In this document: piece by piece, positions 49,785 to 59,403 of the stretch
Position numbering within the stretch: the first letter of the stretch is position 1
Layout: every line of letters starts with the position of its first letter
Assembly (NCBI GenBank): GCA_024123915.1
Contig: CP099650.1
Span: 620,001-684,000 of the forward strand
DNA: 64,000 nt
Reading direction: 5' to 3'
From: Oxalobacteraceae bacterium OTU3CAMAD1
GTDB taxonomy: Bacteria > Pseudomonadota > Gammaproteobacteria > Burkholderiales > Burkholderiaceae_D
Notes under the pieces: generated by a model
Told to the model about the DNA's origin: nothing
Database searches by the model: none
Seen by the model: only the letters and a program-made list of their open reading frames with translations
Position numbers and translations under genes: made by a program

Positions 49785-51131
49785 ATGAGCTTACGCGAGC
49801 GTTTGGCCAGCGGCGAAGACGGGCGGCAGGGCAGCAATGGTCCTCCCGGCCTGGCTGCGGCGGCCTACCAGGAACTGAAGAAGAGCATGCACCAGACGAT
49901 CATGGACCGGATCGATCTGGAACGCCTGCAGCGGCTCACGCCGGAGCAGTTCAAGCACGAGCTGGCGCTGCTGGTCCAGCGCATCATCGAGGAGGAGCGC
50001 ATCGTGCTGAATCAGCACGAGCGGCACAACCTGGTCCTCGATATCCAGCACGAGATGCTCGGCTTCGGCCCGCTGGAGCCGCTGCTGGCCGATCCCGGCG
50101 TGTCGGACATCCTGGTCAACACCCACGCCAAGGTGTATGTCGAACGATCCGGCCGGCTGGAGCTGACCAGCGTCACCTTCAACGACAACGCCCACCTGAT
50201 GAAGATCATCGAGAAGATCGTCTCGCGCGTGGGCCGGCGGGTGGACGAATCGAGCCCGATGGTCGACGCCCGCCTGCCGGACGGCTCGCGCGTGAACGCC
50301 ATCATTCCGCCGCTGGCGATCGATGGCCCAATCCTGTCGATCCGGCGCTTTTCCGTCAACCCGCTGACGATCGAAAACCTGCTCGACAACCGCAGCCTGA
50401 CGCCGCCCATGGTGCAGGTGCTCAAGGCGCTGGGCCACGCCAAGATCAATATCCTGATCTCCGGCGGCACCGGCAGCGGCAAGACCACGATGCTCAACGT
50501 GCTGTCCGGGTTCATTCCGGCGTCCGAGCGCATCGTCACCATCGAGGACGCGGCCGAGCTGCAGATGCGCCAGCCGCACGTGGTCCGGCTGGAGACGCGC
50601 CCGCCCAACATCGAGGGCAAGGGCGAGGTCAATCAGCGCTCGCTGGTGCGCAACGCGCTGCGGATGCGGCCAGACCGCATCATCCTCGGCGAGGTGCGCG
50701 GCGCCGAGGCGCTCGACATGCTGCAGGCGATGAACACCGGGCACGAAGGCTCGCTGGCCACCGTCCACTCGAACACGCCGCGCGACGCCCTGGCGCGGCT
50801 GGAGAACATGGTCAGCATGGCCGGCGTGAACCTGACCTCGCGCGCCACGCGCCAGCAGATCTGCGCCGCCGTGACGGTGGTGATGCAGGTGTCGCGCCTG
50901 ACGGATGGCACGCGCAAGCTGGTCAGCCTGCAGGAGGTGACCGGCATGGAAGGGGAGGTGATTGCCATGCACGAGATCTTCCGCTACGAGCAAAAGGGCG
51001 TCGACGCCAACGGCAAGGTGCAGGGCGCCTTTTCCGCCACCGGCGTGCGGCCGCGCTTTGCCGAACGCCTGCGCATGTTCGGCGTGCCGGTGCCCGATTC
51101 CGTTTTCGATCCCGACCGGATCTACGAGTAA
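49785..51131 (+). CDS. tadA: Secretion ATPase TadA/CpaF
   Basis: This 448-residue hexameric ATPase of the VirB11/GspE type has Walker [13 protein letters not shown] (about 226-237), an Asp box and Walker B ([20 protein letters not shown]) and a His box (STGH-type, [16 protein letters not shown]). It powers Flp pilus polymerisation with the TadB/TadC platform. GGAG precedes the ATG. The conserved [17 protein letters not shown] segment is seen as [15 protein letters not shown]. Confidence 0.96.
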   Translation: MSLRERLASGEDGRQGSNGPPGLAAAAYQELKKSMHQTIMDRIDLERLQRLTPEQFKHELALLVQRIIEEERIVLNQHERHNLVLDIQHEMLGFGPLEPLLADPGVSDILVNTHAKVYVERSGRLELTSVTFNDNAHLMKIIEKIVSRVGRRVDESSPMVDARLPDGSRVNAIIPPLAIDGPILSIRRFSVNPLTIENLLDNRSLTPPMVQVLKALGHAKINILISGGTGSGKTTMLNVLSGFIPASERIVTIEDAAELQMRQPHVVRLETRPPNIEGKGEVNQRSLVRNALRMRPDRIILGEVRGAEALDMLQAMNTGHEGSLATVHSNTPRDALARLENMVSMAGVNLTSRATRQQICAAVTVVMQVSRLTDGTRKLVSLQEVTGMEGEVIAMHEIFRYEQKGVDANGKVQGAFSATGVRPRFAERLRMFGVPVPDSVFDPDRIYE

Positions 51132-51136
51132 GCGCC

Positions 51137-52114
51137 ATGGACGGCATCTTCTCAGCCTTCGTGGTGCTGCTGTTCGCGGCCGTGATCCTGCTGGTCGAGG
51201 GCGCGTGGCTGTGGTGGTCGGGCGCCCACGGCAGCGGCGCGCGGCGCATCGCCAAGCGGCTACGCTTGATGGCCGAGCGGGGCGAAGGCGGCGTCGAACG
51301 GGTCGATATCCTCAAACGGCGCACCTACAGCCGCTCGCCGGCGCTGGAAAAGCAGCTGCGCCGCATCGCCCGTCTGGGAGCGCTCGACAACCTGCTCCTG
51401 CAGGCCGGCGTCCGGTGGTCGGTGGCGCAGTTCCTTGGCTGCTCGCTGGCGATGCTGGTGGTCGGCCTGGCGGGTGCGGGCATGCTGGCCATGCCGTTGC
51501 TGGCGGCGTGCGGGATGGTGGCGCTGGCGATGGCGGTGCCATGGATATTGTTGATGCGCACGCGGCGCGAGCGCCTGTCCAAGCTGGAGGAGCAATTGCC
51601 GGAGGCGGCGGACTTTCTCGGCCGCGCGCTGCGCGCCGGCCATTCCTTCGCCAACGTCATGCAGATGGTGGGCGAGGAAATGCCGGAGCCGATCGCCGGC
51701 GAGTTCAAGTTCGCCTACGAGGAGATCAACTACGGCGTGCCGATGAACGAGGCGCTGCACAACCTGGCGGTGCGCGTGCCGCTGACCGACCTGCGCTACC
51801 TGGTCATCGCGGTGCTGATACAGCGCGAGTCCGGCGGCAACCTGGCCGAGGTACTGGGCAACATCAGCCGCCTGATACGCGCCCGTCTGAAGCTGCTGGG
51901 ACAAGTGCGCGTGATGTCCGCCGAAGGCCGTATGTCGGCCTGGATCCTGGGCATCCTGCCGCTGGCGGTGCTGTTGTTGATGTCGATATCGAATCCGGCC
52001 TACATCCGGGTTCTATGGACCGATCCAATCGGCGTTCGGCTGATGTGGTATTCGGGCGCGGTCGCCGTGGGCGGCATTTTCTGGATGCGCAAACTGATAC
52101 GCATCCGGATATAA
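51137..52114 (+). CDS. tadB: Inner-membrane platform protein TadB
   Basis: This 325-residue T2SSF-domain protein has an N-terminal membrane segment (about 5-27), a pair near residues 90-135, and C-terminal segments near 265-320. The cytoplasmic F domain contains LPEAADFLGRALRAGHSFANV and the QRESGGNLAEVLGNIS motif. With TadC it forms the inner-membrane platform on which TadA acts. It starts 5 bases after the tadA stop. Confidence 0.95.
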   Translation: MDGIFSAFVVLLFAAVILLVEGAWLWWSGAHGSGARRIAKRLRLMAERGEGGVERVDILKRRTYSRSPALEKQLRRIARLGALDNLLLQAGVRWSVAQFLGCSLAMLVVGLAGAGMLAMPLLAACGMVALAMAVPWILLMRTRRERLSKLEEQLPEAADFLGRALRAGHSFANVMQMVGEEMPEPIAGEFKFAYEEINYGVPMNEALHNLAVRVPLTDLRYLVIAVLIQRESGGNLAEVLGNISRLIRARLKLLGQVRVMSAEGRMSAWILGILPLAVLLLMSISNPAYIRVLWTDPIGVRLMWYSGAVAVGGIFWMRKLIRIRI

Positions 52115-52126
52115 AAGGAGCACGGC

Positions 52127-53062
52127 ATGGACGGACAGCACATACTCTTCCTGGCGATAGTGTTCATCGTCGTTGTCGGCATCGCGATGCTGGCGTTGAA
52201 AATCTTTTCGCCGGTGCAGGTGCGCGAGCGTCTGACCGAAGTGGTCGAGCCGGAGCTCGCCATGCCGGAGGTGACCGGGGGCTGGGTCGAGAAGGTGGCG
52301 CACGTGGCGCAGCCGTTTTCGCGGCTGTCGTTGCCGGAGGAGGGGTGGGAGCGCTCGCCATTGCGTACCCGCTTCATGAACGCCGGCTGGCGCAGCCCGT
52401 CGGCGCCGTCGTTGTACTTCGCCGCCAAGACGGTGCTGGCGCTCGGCTTGCCCGGCGTGACCGCGCTGCTGGCGATGACGATGCTGAGCGCCGTGCCGCA
52501 GAAGGGCTTCATGTTCATGCTGCTGCTGGCGGCCAGCATCGGCTACTACCTGCCCAACTTTGTGTTATCGCGCAAGGCGGCCGGCCGCTGCCGAGAGATC
52601 TTCGAGACATTTCCCGATGCGCTGGACCTGCTGACCGTATGCGTGGAGGCCGGCCTGAGTCTGGAGCGCGCGCTGGCCAAGGTGGCCGGCGAGATTCACA
52701 TCAAGAGCGTGGCGCTGGCGCAGGAGCTGCAGTTGGTGCTGATGGAGATGCGGGCCGGCTTCAGCAAGGAGCGGGCGTTGCGCAACCTGGCCCTGCGCAG
52801 CGGCGTCGAAGATGTGGACACATTGGTGGCGATGCTGATCCAGTCGGAACGGTTCGGCACCAGCATGGGCGATTCGCTGCGCGTGCATTCGGATAATCTG
52901 CGCGGCAAGCGCAGCGTGCAGGCCGAGGAGGCGGCGGCGAAGATCGCGTTGAAGTTGTTGTTCCCACTGATCTTCTGCATCTTCCCGACGCTGATGCTGG
53001 TGTTGATCGGCCCTGCGGGGATACAGATTTATCGCTCGGTGTTGCCAGGCATGACGCGTTGA
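52127..53062 (+). CDS. tadC: Inner-membrane platform protein TadC
   Basis: This 311-residue T2SSF-domain protein, paralogous to TadB, has an N-terminal membrane segment (about 5-25) and further segments near 105-145 and 280-305. Its F domain shows FPDALDLLTVCVEAGLSLER and ERFGTSMGDSLRVHS. It pairs with TadB in the pilus platform. AAGGAG precedes the ATG, 12 bases after tadB. Confidence 0.95.
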   Translation: MDGQHILFLAIVFIVVVGIAMLALKIFSPVQVRERLTEVVEPELAMPEVTGGWVEKVAHVAQPFSRLSLPEEGWERSPLRTRFMNAGWRSPSAPSLYFAAKTVLALGLPGVTALLAMTMLSAVPQKGFMFMLLLAASIGYYLPNFVLSRKAAGRCREIFETFPDALDLLTVCVEAGLSLERALAKVAGEIHIKSVALAQELQLVLMEMRAGFSKERALRNLALRSGVEDVDTLVAMLIQSERFGTSMGDSLRVHSDNLRGKRSVQAEEAAAKIALKLLFPLIFCIFPTLMLVLIGPAGIQIYRSVLPGMTR

Positions 53063-53075
53063 CAGGAGGTTCGAG

Positions 53076-53858
53076 ATGAAAAAAACACTACTCGCGACAG
53101 CCACCGGTGTGCTGCTGATCGCCTGCGGCGGCATACGGACCCCGGCGCCGTCGATCCAGCCGCCACCCGCCGTGGCGCCGGGTGGCCAGGCCGTCACGGC
53201 GTTGGAGCGGGCCTGCCTGTCCGATCCGATGGACGCGGCCAAATGGGAAGCGCTGGCGGCGGCGCTGGACGCGGACGGCCAGCGCGAGCGGGCGCGCACA
53301 ATGTACGAGCAGGCGGCCACCTTGCGCGCACACGATGTGCGGCGCGACTATGCACTGCTGCGGGAAAAAGCCGCCGATCTGCCCGCGCCCGCACCGGCTC
53401 CTTCCTCGGCGATGCCGCGCACCGAGGTGCGGCAGCTCGGCGCGGCGCTGGTGGAGGTGCTGCGTGTCGCGCCGGCGGCGAAGATCGACTCGACGGAGAC
53501 GGCGACGGCGATGCCGGTGCCGATGCCTGGCAAGCCGGCCAATCCAACGGCGGCGATGCCGGTCATGCCCGCGCCGGTGCGCCTCGAAATCAGCAATGGC
53601 AATGGCATCAACGGCGCCGCCGCGCGGCTGGCGCGGTCGTTGAGCGTGGAGGGAGTGAAGACCGTGCGGCTGACGAACATGAAGAACTTCGACGTGCCGA
53701 TCAGCCGCATCGAATATCAGCGCGAGCAGCAAGTGATGGCGGAGTCGCTGTCGGAGCGACTTGGCCTGCCGCTGAAAGCGCAAAACGAAAAGTCCCCCCG
53801 CGCCGACATGCGCATCGTGCTTGGACACGACGCCACCCTGGGCGGCCGCTTCAAATAA
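53076..53858 (+). CDS. Tad-locus lipoprotein with TPR-like and LytR C-terminal domains
   Basis: This 260-residue protein has a signal peptide and lipobox LIACGG (Cys about 18). A helical TPR-like stretch (about 45-100; DAAKWEALAAALDADGQRER) and a Pro/Ala linker lead to a LytR_C domain (about 168-258) that begins VRLEISNGNGINGAAARLA. Tad loci usually encode a TPR lipoprotein, TadD, at this place, so it is probably the functional equivalent with an added domain. AGGAGG precedes the ATG. No minor pilins (TadE/F/G) follow. Confidence 0.85.
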   Translation: MKKTLLATATGVLLIACGGIRTPAPSIQPPPAVAPGGQAVTALERACLSDPMDAAKWEALAAALDADGQRERARTMYEQAATLRAHDVRRDYALLREKAADLPAPAPAPSSAMPRTEVRQLGAALVEVLRVAPAAKIDSTETATAMPVPMPGKPANPTAAMPVMPAPVRLEISNGNGINGAAARLARSLSVEGVKTVRLTNMKNFDVPISRIEYQREQQVMAESLSERLGLPLKAQNEKSPRADMRIVLGHDATLGGRFK

Positions 53859-53904
53859 AAAAAACCGTCCGGGTGGAGATCATCCTCCCGGACGGAAAAA
53901 AACA
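53856..53904 (-). terminator. Terminator of the DUF2807 gene, between convergent genes
   Basis: CCGTCCGGG (53865-53873) and CCCGGACGG (53887-53895) pair perfectly, with additional inner pairing. Poly-A runs flank the stem on both sides. Read leftward, the stem is followed by a run of eight T, a canonical intrinsic terminator for the minus-strand gene. Read rightward there is no U-tract. Confidence 0.85.
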
Positions 53905-53958
53905 CACCCATGTGTTTCCTTTTGCCGCCGGCGCTGCACGAGCGCTCCGGCGCATTCC

Positions 53959-54726
53959 TTACTGCCAGCTCACGCTGCCCAAGCCGTTCGCGGAAGACTT
54001 GCGATTGGTCGGGTTGCCGTACACGGTGGCCGAACCGAGACCGCTCAAATTAAGTTTCGCGGTGTTGCGTGCATAGACCGACGCGCTGCCCAGGCCCGAC
54101 ATGTTGACGTCGACCGTTTCGGCACGCAGCTGCTGCGCATCGAGGCTGCCAACACCACCTAGGCTGGCGTTCAATTGCTTGGTCTGGCCGATCATCTCTA
54201 TGCGGCCAGCACCGTTAAGATGCAGTTCGACGTTGTCGCTGTTGCCGGTGTTGACGGTCATGCCGCCCACTCCGCCCAGCTTCACGTCGACATTGCGGTA
54301 TTGCGCGTTGACCTTCACCGAACCGGCGCCTTCCAGTGCCAGGCGCAGGTTCTCGCCGCTGAATCCCGCCACCTCGGTGGCGCCCACGCCGCCCGATGTC
54401 AGCGCACGCAGATTCGGCAAGGTCAGCTCGGCGCGCAAATCCTTTTTGCCGCCGATGCTGATGGAGTTGGTCTTGATGGTCGCGATGCGCAGCGTGTCGC
54501 CGGTCTGCTGCACCGTCACTTTTTTCAGCGCGTCCGGTTCGCCGTACAAGGTCAGCGACGCAACGGCGCCCTGCTTGATCTTCAGGCTGATGACGCCATC
54601 GAGATCGATGTTGACGGCGCGCGCATCGACACTGCGGCTCTCGCTGATGACGTCCGCGGCCAGCGCGGCGCTGGCGCCGCTGCACAACACCGTGGCCAGC
54701 ATCGCGGCCTTCAGATATTTTTTCAT
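53959..54726 (-). CDS. DUF2807 (GIN-domain) secreted protein
   Basis: This 255-residue protein starts MKKYLKAAML, with a signal peptide ending near ALA-AD, followed by a right-handed beta-repeat domain of the DUF2807 type. Gly-rich strands such as LTSGGVGATEVAGFSG and LNLSGLGSATVYGN recur about every 20 residues. The family is exported and of unknown function. The ATG at 54726 has GGAG six bases upstream; the start four codons earlier does not. A small gene follows upstream in the same direction. Confidence 0.9.
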   Translation of the reverse strand: MKKYLKAAMLATVLCSGASAALAADVISESRSVDARAVNIDLDGVISLKIKQGAVASLTLYGEPDALKKVTVQQTGDTLRIATIKTNSISIGGKKDLRAELTLPNLRALTSGGVGATEVAGFSGENLRLALEGAGSVKVNAQYRNVDVKLGGVGGMTVNTGNSDNVELHLNGAGRIEMIGQTKQLNASLGGVGSLDAQQLRAETVDVNMSGLGSASVYARNTAKLNLSGLGSATVYGNPTNRKSSANGLGSVSWQ

Positions 54727-54751
54727 GATGCGCTCCATCTCCGTTGTGTGA

Positions 54752-54967
54752 TTACAGGGCTGCTTTTTCGGCGGCGGTCAGGCGCTTGGCGGTGACCGTC
54801 ACCACCTGCATGGCGCTGGTGTCGGCCTTGGCGACGACCGTGGTGGCTGGCGCTGCGGCCGGCGTTACTGCACGCGTTGCCGGCACGGCGGCGGTGGCGA
54901 AGGTGGTGGCGCCGGCGACGACGATGGCGGCGATGAAGATGGCTTCCATGTTTTTTGCGATGTTCAT
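54752..54967 (-). CDS. Small exported or membrane-anchored protein, unknown function
   Basis: This 71-residue protein starts MNIAKNMEAIFIAAIVVAGA, with AAGGAG at ideal distance. The hydrophobic N terminus may be a signal peptide (cleavage near ATA-AV) or an anchor. The remainder is Ala/Thr/Val-rich and ends VTAKRLTAAEKAAL. It lies 25 bases before the DUF2807 gene, so the two are probably co-transcribed. No family was recognised. Confidence 0.75.
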   Translation of the reverse strand: MNIAKNMEAIFIAAIVVAGATTFATAAVPATRAVTPAAAPATTVVAKADTSAMQVVTVTAKRLTAAEKAAL

Positions 54968-55121
54968 TTTGAGCTCCTTGGGTTGAGTAGTTCGTTGCGT
55001 TGAGTGAACTATAGACAAGGGCTACCTGTACATCCACCCGGATGTGACGAACTGCAAAAAGGAGGGGCCAGACTGCGATTTGACGGGTTATTCGCCGCAG
55101 TCGGATAAGCGGGCGGAAGGT

Positions 55122-56027
55122 CTAGCGGTGGTTGAGGGCCGCGCCGCACAGCAAGTCCTGATGGCTGGTGTAGAGCTGCGTCAGCCAGGCCGAGACGGCC
55201 TTGAAGCGGGCGATCGATCCCGCGTCGCGATGGCTCAGCAGCCAGATATCGCGCTGCACCTCGACGCCGGCGCCGATGCGGCGCAAGCCTTCCGGTTCGC
55301 CCATGATGCACGGCAGCAGCGCCATGCCCACCCCGGCGCGGCAGGCCCGCACCATCGTGCTCAGGCTGTTGACCTTGAGCACGCGGCGCGGCTGCGGCGC
55401 CATCGCCGTCAGCCATTGCATTTCGCCGGTGCCGGACAGCGCGTCGTCGTAGGCGATCCACGGTTGCGTGCCCCAGCAGGCGCGCGGGGTGTCGGCGTAG
55501 CGGGGGTGGCCATACACGGCGAAGCCCAGATCGCCCAGCTTGCGCATCACCAGCGCGGCGTCCTCGCCCGGCTTGCCCATGCGCAGGGCGAAGTCCGCCT
55601 CGCGCCGCGTAAACGACAGGTTCTGGTTTTCCGCCTGCAAGGTGAGTTGCAGATGCGGATGCTGCGCGTGCAATTCGGGCACGTGGTCCAGCAGCCAGTA
55701 ATCGAACAGGAAATCGATCGAGGTGATGTTGACCGGGCCGGCGGTGGCGTCCGCCTCCTGCGACGACGCTTGCAGCATGCTCTCCACATTGCCGTAGACG
55801 GTCTCGCCGTGGGCGACGAAGACGCGGCCGGCGTCGGTGAGCTGGTAGCCGGTGTTGTCGCGGATGAACAGGCGCAACTTCAGCGCCTTCTCGGCGGCGG
55901 CGATGCGGCGGCTGATGGTCGACGCGTCCACGCCCAGCTGGCGCCCGGTGGCGCTCATGCTGCCGCTGCGGGCCAGCGCCAGGATCAGCGGGATGTCGTT
56001 CCAGTCGAAGTCGTTACTGCTTGCCAT
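55122..56027 (-). CDS. LysR-family regulator
   Basis: This 301-residue protein starts MASSNDFDWNDIPLILALAR, with a LysR helix-turn-helix (SMSATGRQLGVDASTISRRI) and a substrate-binding domain. The start at 56027 is preferred over 56072, which adds an unlikely Pro/Thr leader. It is divergent from the first alpha/beta hydrolase copy, 177 bases away, so it may control that gene. The sequence resembles the LrhA/AphB-like group only broadly. Confidence 0.9.
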   Translation of the reverse strand: MASSNDFDWNDIPLILALARSGSMSATGRQLGVDASTISRRIAAAEKALKLRLFIRDNTGYQLTDAGRVFVAHGETVYGNVESMLQASSQEADATAGPVNITSIDFLFDYWLLDHVPELHAQHPHLQLTLQAENQNLSFTRREADFALRMGKPGEDAALVMRKLGDLGFAVYGHPRYADTPRACWGTQPWIAYDDALSGTGEMQWLTAMAPQPRRVLKVNSLSTMVRACRAGVGMALLPCIMGEPEGLRRIGAGVEVQRDIWLLSHRDAGSIARFKAVSAWLTQLYTSHQDLLCGAALNHR

Positions 56028-56204
56028 CTGCGTCGGTGTAGGGGGTGAAGTGGAGGCTGTGCATTTCTGCAAAGTGGGCTTGCATGGCTGTCTGTTCCAT
56101 AAACGCGGTGGCGGGCCTAAGATTCATCCCATCGCAAGGCCAAACTTGCAAAGAATCGTAGCACAGACCCTTATATCCAAACATTGACTAAAAGGAAGAC
56201 CATC

Positions 56205-57205
56205 ATGAACAACGCCGCCGAAACCACCGCCGTCAACCTGTCCCGCCGCACCGCCTTGTTCGGCAGCGCCGGCGCCGCCGCAGCCGCCGTCGCGGCTGTC
56301 GCCGTGCCCCTGGCGGCAATGAGCGGCGCCGCCGAAGCGGCCCCTGTCGCCAAAGGCGGCCCGGTGGCCCACTCGGTCAGCACCATCACCACCCGCGACG
56401 GCGTCGAGATCTACTACAAGGATTGGGGTCCGCGCACCGGCCAACCTGTCGTGCTCAGCCACGGCTGGCCGCTGAACGCCGACAGCTGGGAATCGGCTGC
56501 CTTCCACCTGGCCAACAACGGCTTCCGCGTCATCACCCACGACCGCCGTGGTCACGGCCGCTCGAGCCAGCCATGGGACGGCAACGACATGGACACTACG
56601 CCGACGACCTGGCGCAGCTGATCGAAAAGCTGGACCTGAAAAACATCATCCTGGCCGGCTTCTCGACCGGCGGCGGCGAGGTGGCGCGTTACGTCGGCCG
56701 CCACGGCACCAAGCGCATCGCCAAGCTGGGACTGATCTCGGCGGTGCCGCCGCTGATGCTCAAGACCGCCACCAACCCCGGCGGCCTGCCGATCGAAGTG
56801 TTCGACGGCATCCGCGCCGGCTCGGTCGCCAACCGCGCCCAGCTGTATATCGACATCGCATCGGGTCCGTTCTTCGGCTTCAACCGTCCTGGCGCCAAGG
56901 TTTCGCAAGGGTTGATCAACTCGTGGACCGCGCAGGGCATGCAGGGCGGCCACAAGAACACCTACGACTCGATCAAGGCGTTCTCGGAGACCGACTTCCG
57001 TGACGACCTGAAAAAGTTCGACAAGCCGACCCTGATCATCCATGGCGACGACGACCAGATCGTGCCGATCGACGCCGCCGGCAAAGCCTCGGCCGCCATC
57101 GTCAAGCACGCCAAGCTGATCGTCTACCCCGGCGCGCCGCACGGCCTGACCGACACGCATAAAGAGAAGTTCAACGCCGATTTCCTGGCGTTCGCCAAGT
57201 CCTGA
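56205..57205 (+). pseudogene. Alpha/beta hydrolase copy 1, frameshifted
   Basis: The frame starts [19 protein letters not shown] (Tat-type signal), with AAGGA upstream, and runs through the nucleophile-elbow precursor region to GNDMD, then shifts. The intact copy at 57399 reads GACCACTAC where this copy has GACACTAC (near 56594), so one C is missing. The other frame continues [13 protein letters not shown] to the normal end, with Ser elbow GFSTGGG and the His segment GAPHGLTD intact. The first frame ends after 138 residues. The rest is nearly identical to copy 2. This is either recent inactivation or a sequence error. Confidence 0.85.
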
Positions 57206-57266
57206 TCGCGGCAGGTTGGGTCGCCTGGTGGCGGCTCAACCAAACGGCAGATAAAAATATTTATAG

Positions 57267-57334
57267 AAATCGCTTGCTATCAAATAGCGTGCAATATATA
57301 GTTCTCACATCGGCGGCTCAACAGCGAAACAAGC
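57267..57334 (+). promoter_or_regulatory. Promoter-region block of hydrolase copy 2
   Basis: This 68-base block aligns without gaps to 184-251, upstream of a DUF4148 gene. Within it, GCTATCAAATAGC (57276-57288) is an inverted repeat (GCTAT/ATAGC), and CACATCGGCG and CGAAACAAGC are shared at equal spacing. It may hold a MarR- or OhrR-type operator, but this is not established. Confidence 0.5.
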
Positions 57335-57398
57335 AGGATATGCATAGCGAGCTACTAAATCGTAAGTTATCTAATTAATGTAAAATCAGGAGCCAATC

Positions 57399-58400
57399 AT
57401 GAGCAAAGACATCCAAAACCAAGCAGTCAGCCTCTCCCGTCGTAACGCCCTGTTCAGCAGCGCAGGCGCTGCGGCCGCAGCCGTCGCGGCTGTCGCCGTG
57501 CCCCTGGCGGCGATGAGCACCGCCGCCGAAGCGGCCCCTGTCGTCAAAGGCGGCCCGGTGGCCCACTCGGTGAGCACCATCACCACCCGTGACGGCGTCG
57601 AGATCTACTACAAGGATTGGGGTCCGCGCACCGGCCAACCGGTCGTGCTCAGCCACGGCTGGCCGTTGAATGCCGATAGCTGGGAATCGGCCGCCTTCCA
57701 CCTGGCCAACAACGGCTTCCGCGTCATCACCCACGACCGCCGTGGCCACGGCCGCTCGAGCCAGCCATGGGACGGCAACGACATGGACCACTACGCCGAC
57801 GACCTGGCGCAGCTGATCGAAAAGCTGGACCTGAAAAACATCATCCTGGCCGGTTTCTCGACCGGCGGCGGCGAGGTGGCACGCTACGTCGGCCGCCACG
57901 GCACCAAGCGCATCGCCAAGCTGGGCCTGATCTCGGCGGTGCCGCCGCTGATGCTCAAGACCGCCACCAACCCCGGCGGCCTGCCGATCGAAGTGTTCGA
58001 CAGCATCCGCGCCGGCTCGGTCGCCAACCGCGCCCAGCTGTACATCGACATCGCATCGGGTCCGTTCTTCGGCTTCAACCGTCCGGGCGCCAAGGTGTCG
58101 CAAGGGTTGATCAACTCGTGGACCGCGCAGGGCATGCAGGCTGGCCACAAGAACACCTACGATTCGATCAAGGCGTTCTCGGAGACCGACTTCCGTGACG
58201 ACCTGAAAAAGTTCGACAAGCCGACCCTGGTGATCCACGGCGACGACGACCAGATCGTACCGATCGACGCGTCCGGCAAAGCCTCGGCGGCGATCGTCAA
58301 GCACGCCAAGCTGATCGTCTACCCCGGCGCGCCGCACGGCCTGACCGACACGCACAAGGACAAGTTCAACGCCGACTTCCTGGCGTTCGCCAAATCCTGA
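57399..58400 (+). CDS. Alpha/beta hydrolase copy 2, non-heme haloperoxidase-like, Tat signal
   Basis: This 333-residue protein starts [19 protein letters not shown], a twin-arginine leader with a long Ala-rich hydrophobic region. The mature fold shows the oxyanion [10 protein letters not shown], the nucleophile [17 protein letters not shown] (Ser about 166), the Asp region [10 protein letters not shown] and the catalytic His in [11 protein letters not shown]. This is the plan of non-heme chloroperoxidases and arylesterases, which make peracids or hydrolyse esters. It is the intact near-twin of the frameshifted copy just upstream, and a third, more divergent copy lies at 62584. AGGAG precedes the ATG. 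Confidence 0.9.
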   Translation: MSKDIQNQAVSLSRRNALFSSAGAAAAAVAAVAVPLAAMSTAAEAAPVVKGGPVAHSVSTITTRDGVEIYYKDWGPRTGQPVVLSHGWPLNADSWESAAFHLANNGFRVITHDRRGHGRSSQPWDGNDMDHYADDLAQLIEKLDLKNIILAGFSTGGGEVARYVGRHGTKRIAKLGLISAVPPLMLKTATNPGGLPIEVFDSIRAGSVANRAQLYIDIASGPFFGFNRPGAKVSQGLINSWTAQGMQAGHKNTYDSIKAFSETDFRDDLKKFDKPTLVIHGDDDQIVPIDASGKASAAIVKHAKLIVYPGAPHGLTDTHKDKFNADFLAFAKS

Positions 58401-58488
58401 TTTGTTGCAAATCTGAGCACGGCGGGCTTCGAGTGATCGAAGTCCGCTGTTGTGACGTTATACTCCAGCTTGCCAACCGGAGTTTTGC

Positions 58489-59274
58489 ATGAATGTCATG
58501 GCATGTGCCGCTACCTTGCTGCTGCTGTGTGGTCAGACTTACGCGCGCGACTGCGTGATCCGTGTTGCCTATCCCGATCGCGAGCGCCCGCCTTACTACT
58601 TCGGCAATGGCTCCGTGGTGCCGGAGCCCGCCGGCGCCGGCGTCGATCTGCTCCGGCTGGCTGTCCGCAGTGTCGGCTGCACGCCTGAAATGATCCGTTT
58701 GCCGAACGCGAGAATCAAGCTGGCGCTGCTCAATGGCAGCGCCGATCTGGCCCCGGTCGATCTGCGCGACGGCGAGCAGCCGTACTCGGCCCTGCCCATG
58801 CGGGCGGGCCAACTGGACGCGCGGCGCGGCATGCGTATGACGGCCGTCGTGTATGTGCGCACCGCCGACGGGCTGCCGCCCAACGTCGATCCCCGCAACT
58901 ATTTCAAGAGCCGCACCCTGGTGACCAACCAGGGTTCGCCGCTGGGCGAGCAGCTCAGGGACGAAGGCTTCAAAGTCGACGACGGCTCGCTCGACACCTA
59001 CAGCAACATGGACAAGGTGGCGTTGCGGCGCGCCGATGGCTTCGCTTTTTCGATCGCCAACATCGAGGCGATGGACGCCGCCATTGCCGCGCGCTACGGC
59101 GCCAGCCTGACCCGGCTGGCGACGCCGGTGCGGACCTCGACCTTGTGGCTGTCGGCCAGCAACGCCTACTTCGAGCGGAACAGCGAACAAATGGAGGCGT
59201 TGTGGAACTGGTGGGGCGAGAACTCGACGCGCAAGCTGGTCGAGTTCCTCAAGAATTATCCGCCGCAGAAGTGA
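58489..59274 (+). CDS. Periplasmic solute-binding-like protein (SBP family 3)
   Basis: This 261-residue protein has a short signal peptide (cleavage near TYA-RD) and a family 3 binding fold: CVIRVAYPDRERPPYYFG, then GVDLLRLAVRSVGC with LNGSADLAPVD. No transporter genes are adjacent. Such stand-alone proteins are common in this family of bacteria and may be sensory or orphan. It resembles the broken gene at 1216 in fold but not closely in sequence. It precedes a sensor kinase gene. Confidence 0.82.
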   Translation: MNVMACAATLLLLCGQTYARDCVIRVAYPDRERPPYYFGNGSVVPEPAGAGVDLLRLAVRSVGCTPEMIRLPNARIKLALLNGSADLAPVDLRDGEQPYSALPMRAGQLDARRGMRMTAVVYVRTADGLPPNVDPRNYFKSRTLVTNQGSPLGEQLRDEGFKVDDGSLDTYSNMDKVALRRADGFAFSIANIEAMDAAIAARYGASLTRLATPVRTSTLWLSASNAYFERNSEQMEALWNWWGENSTRKLVEFLKNYPPQK

Positions 59275-59403
59275 GCAGGCCCGCCGGCGGACGGCGATGT
59301 TGATCCCACGGCCGATCAACTATAATAATAGCAACACTGCGGCGCGTCACGCATGCGTCGGTGTCTCCATCCCCTTGAATAACCTGATGAAAACGGCCCC
59401 TCG

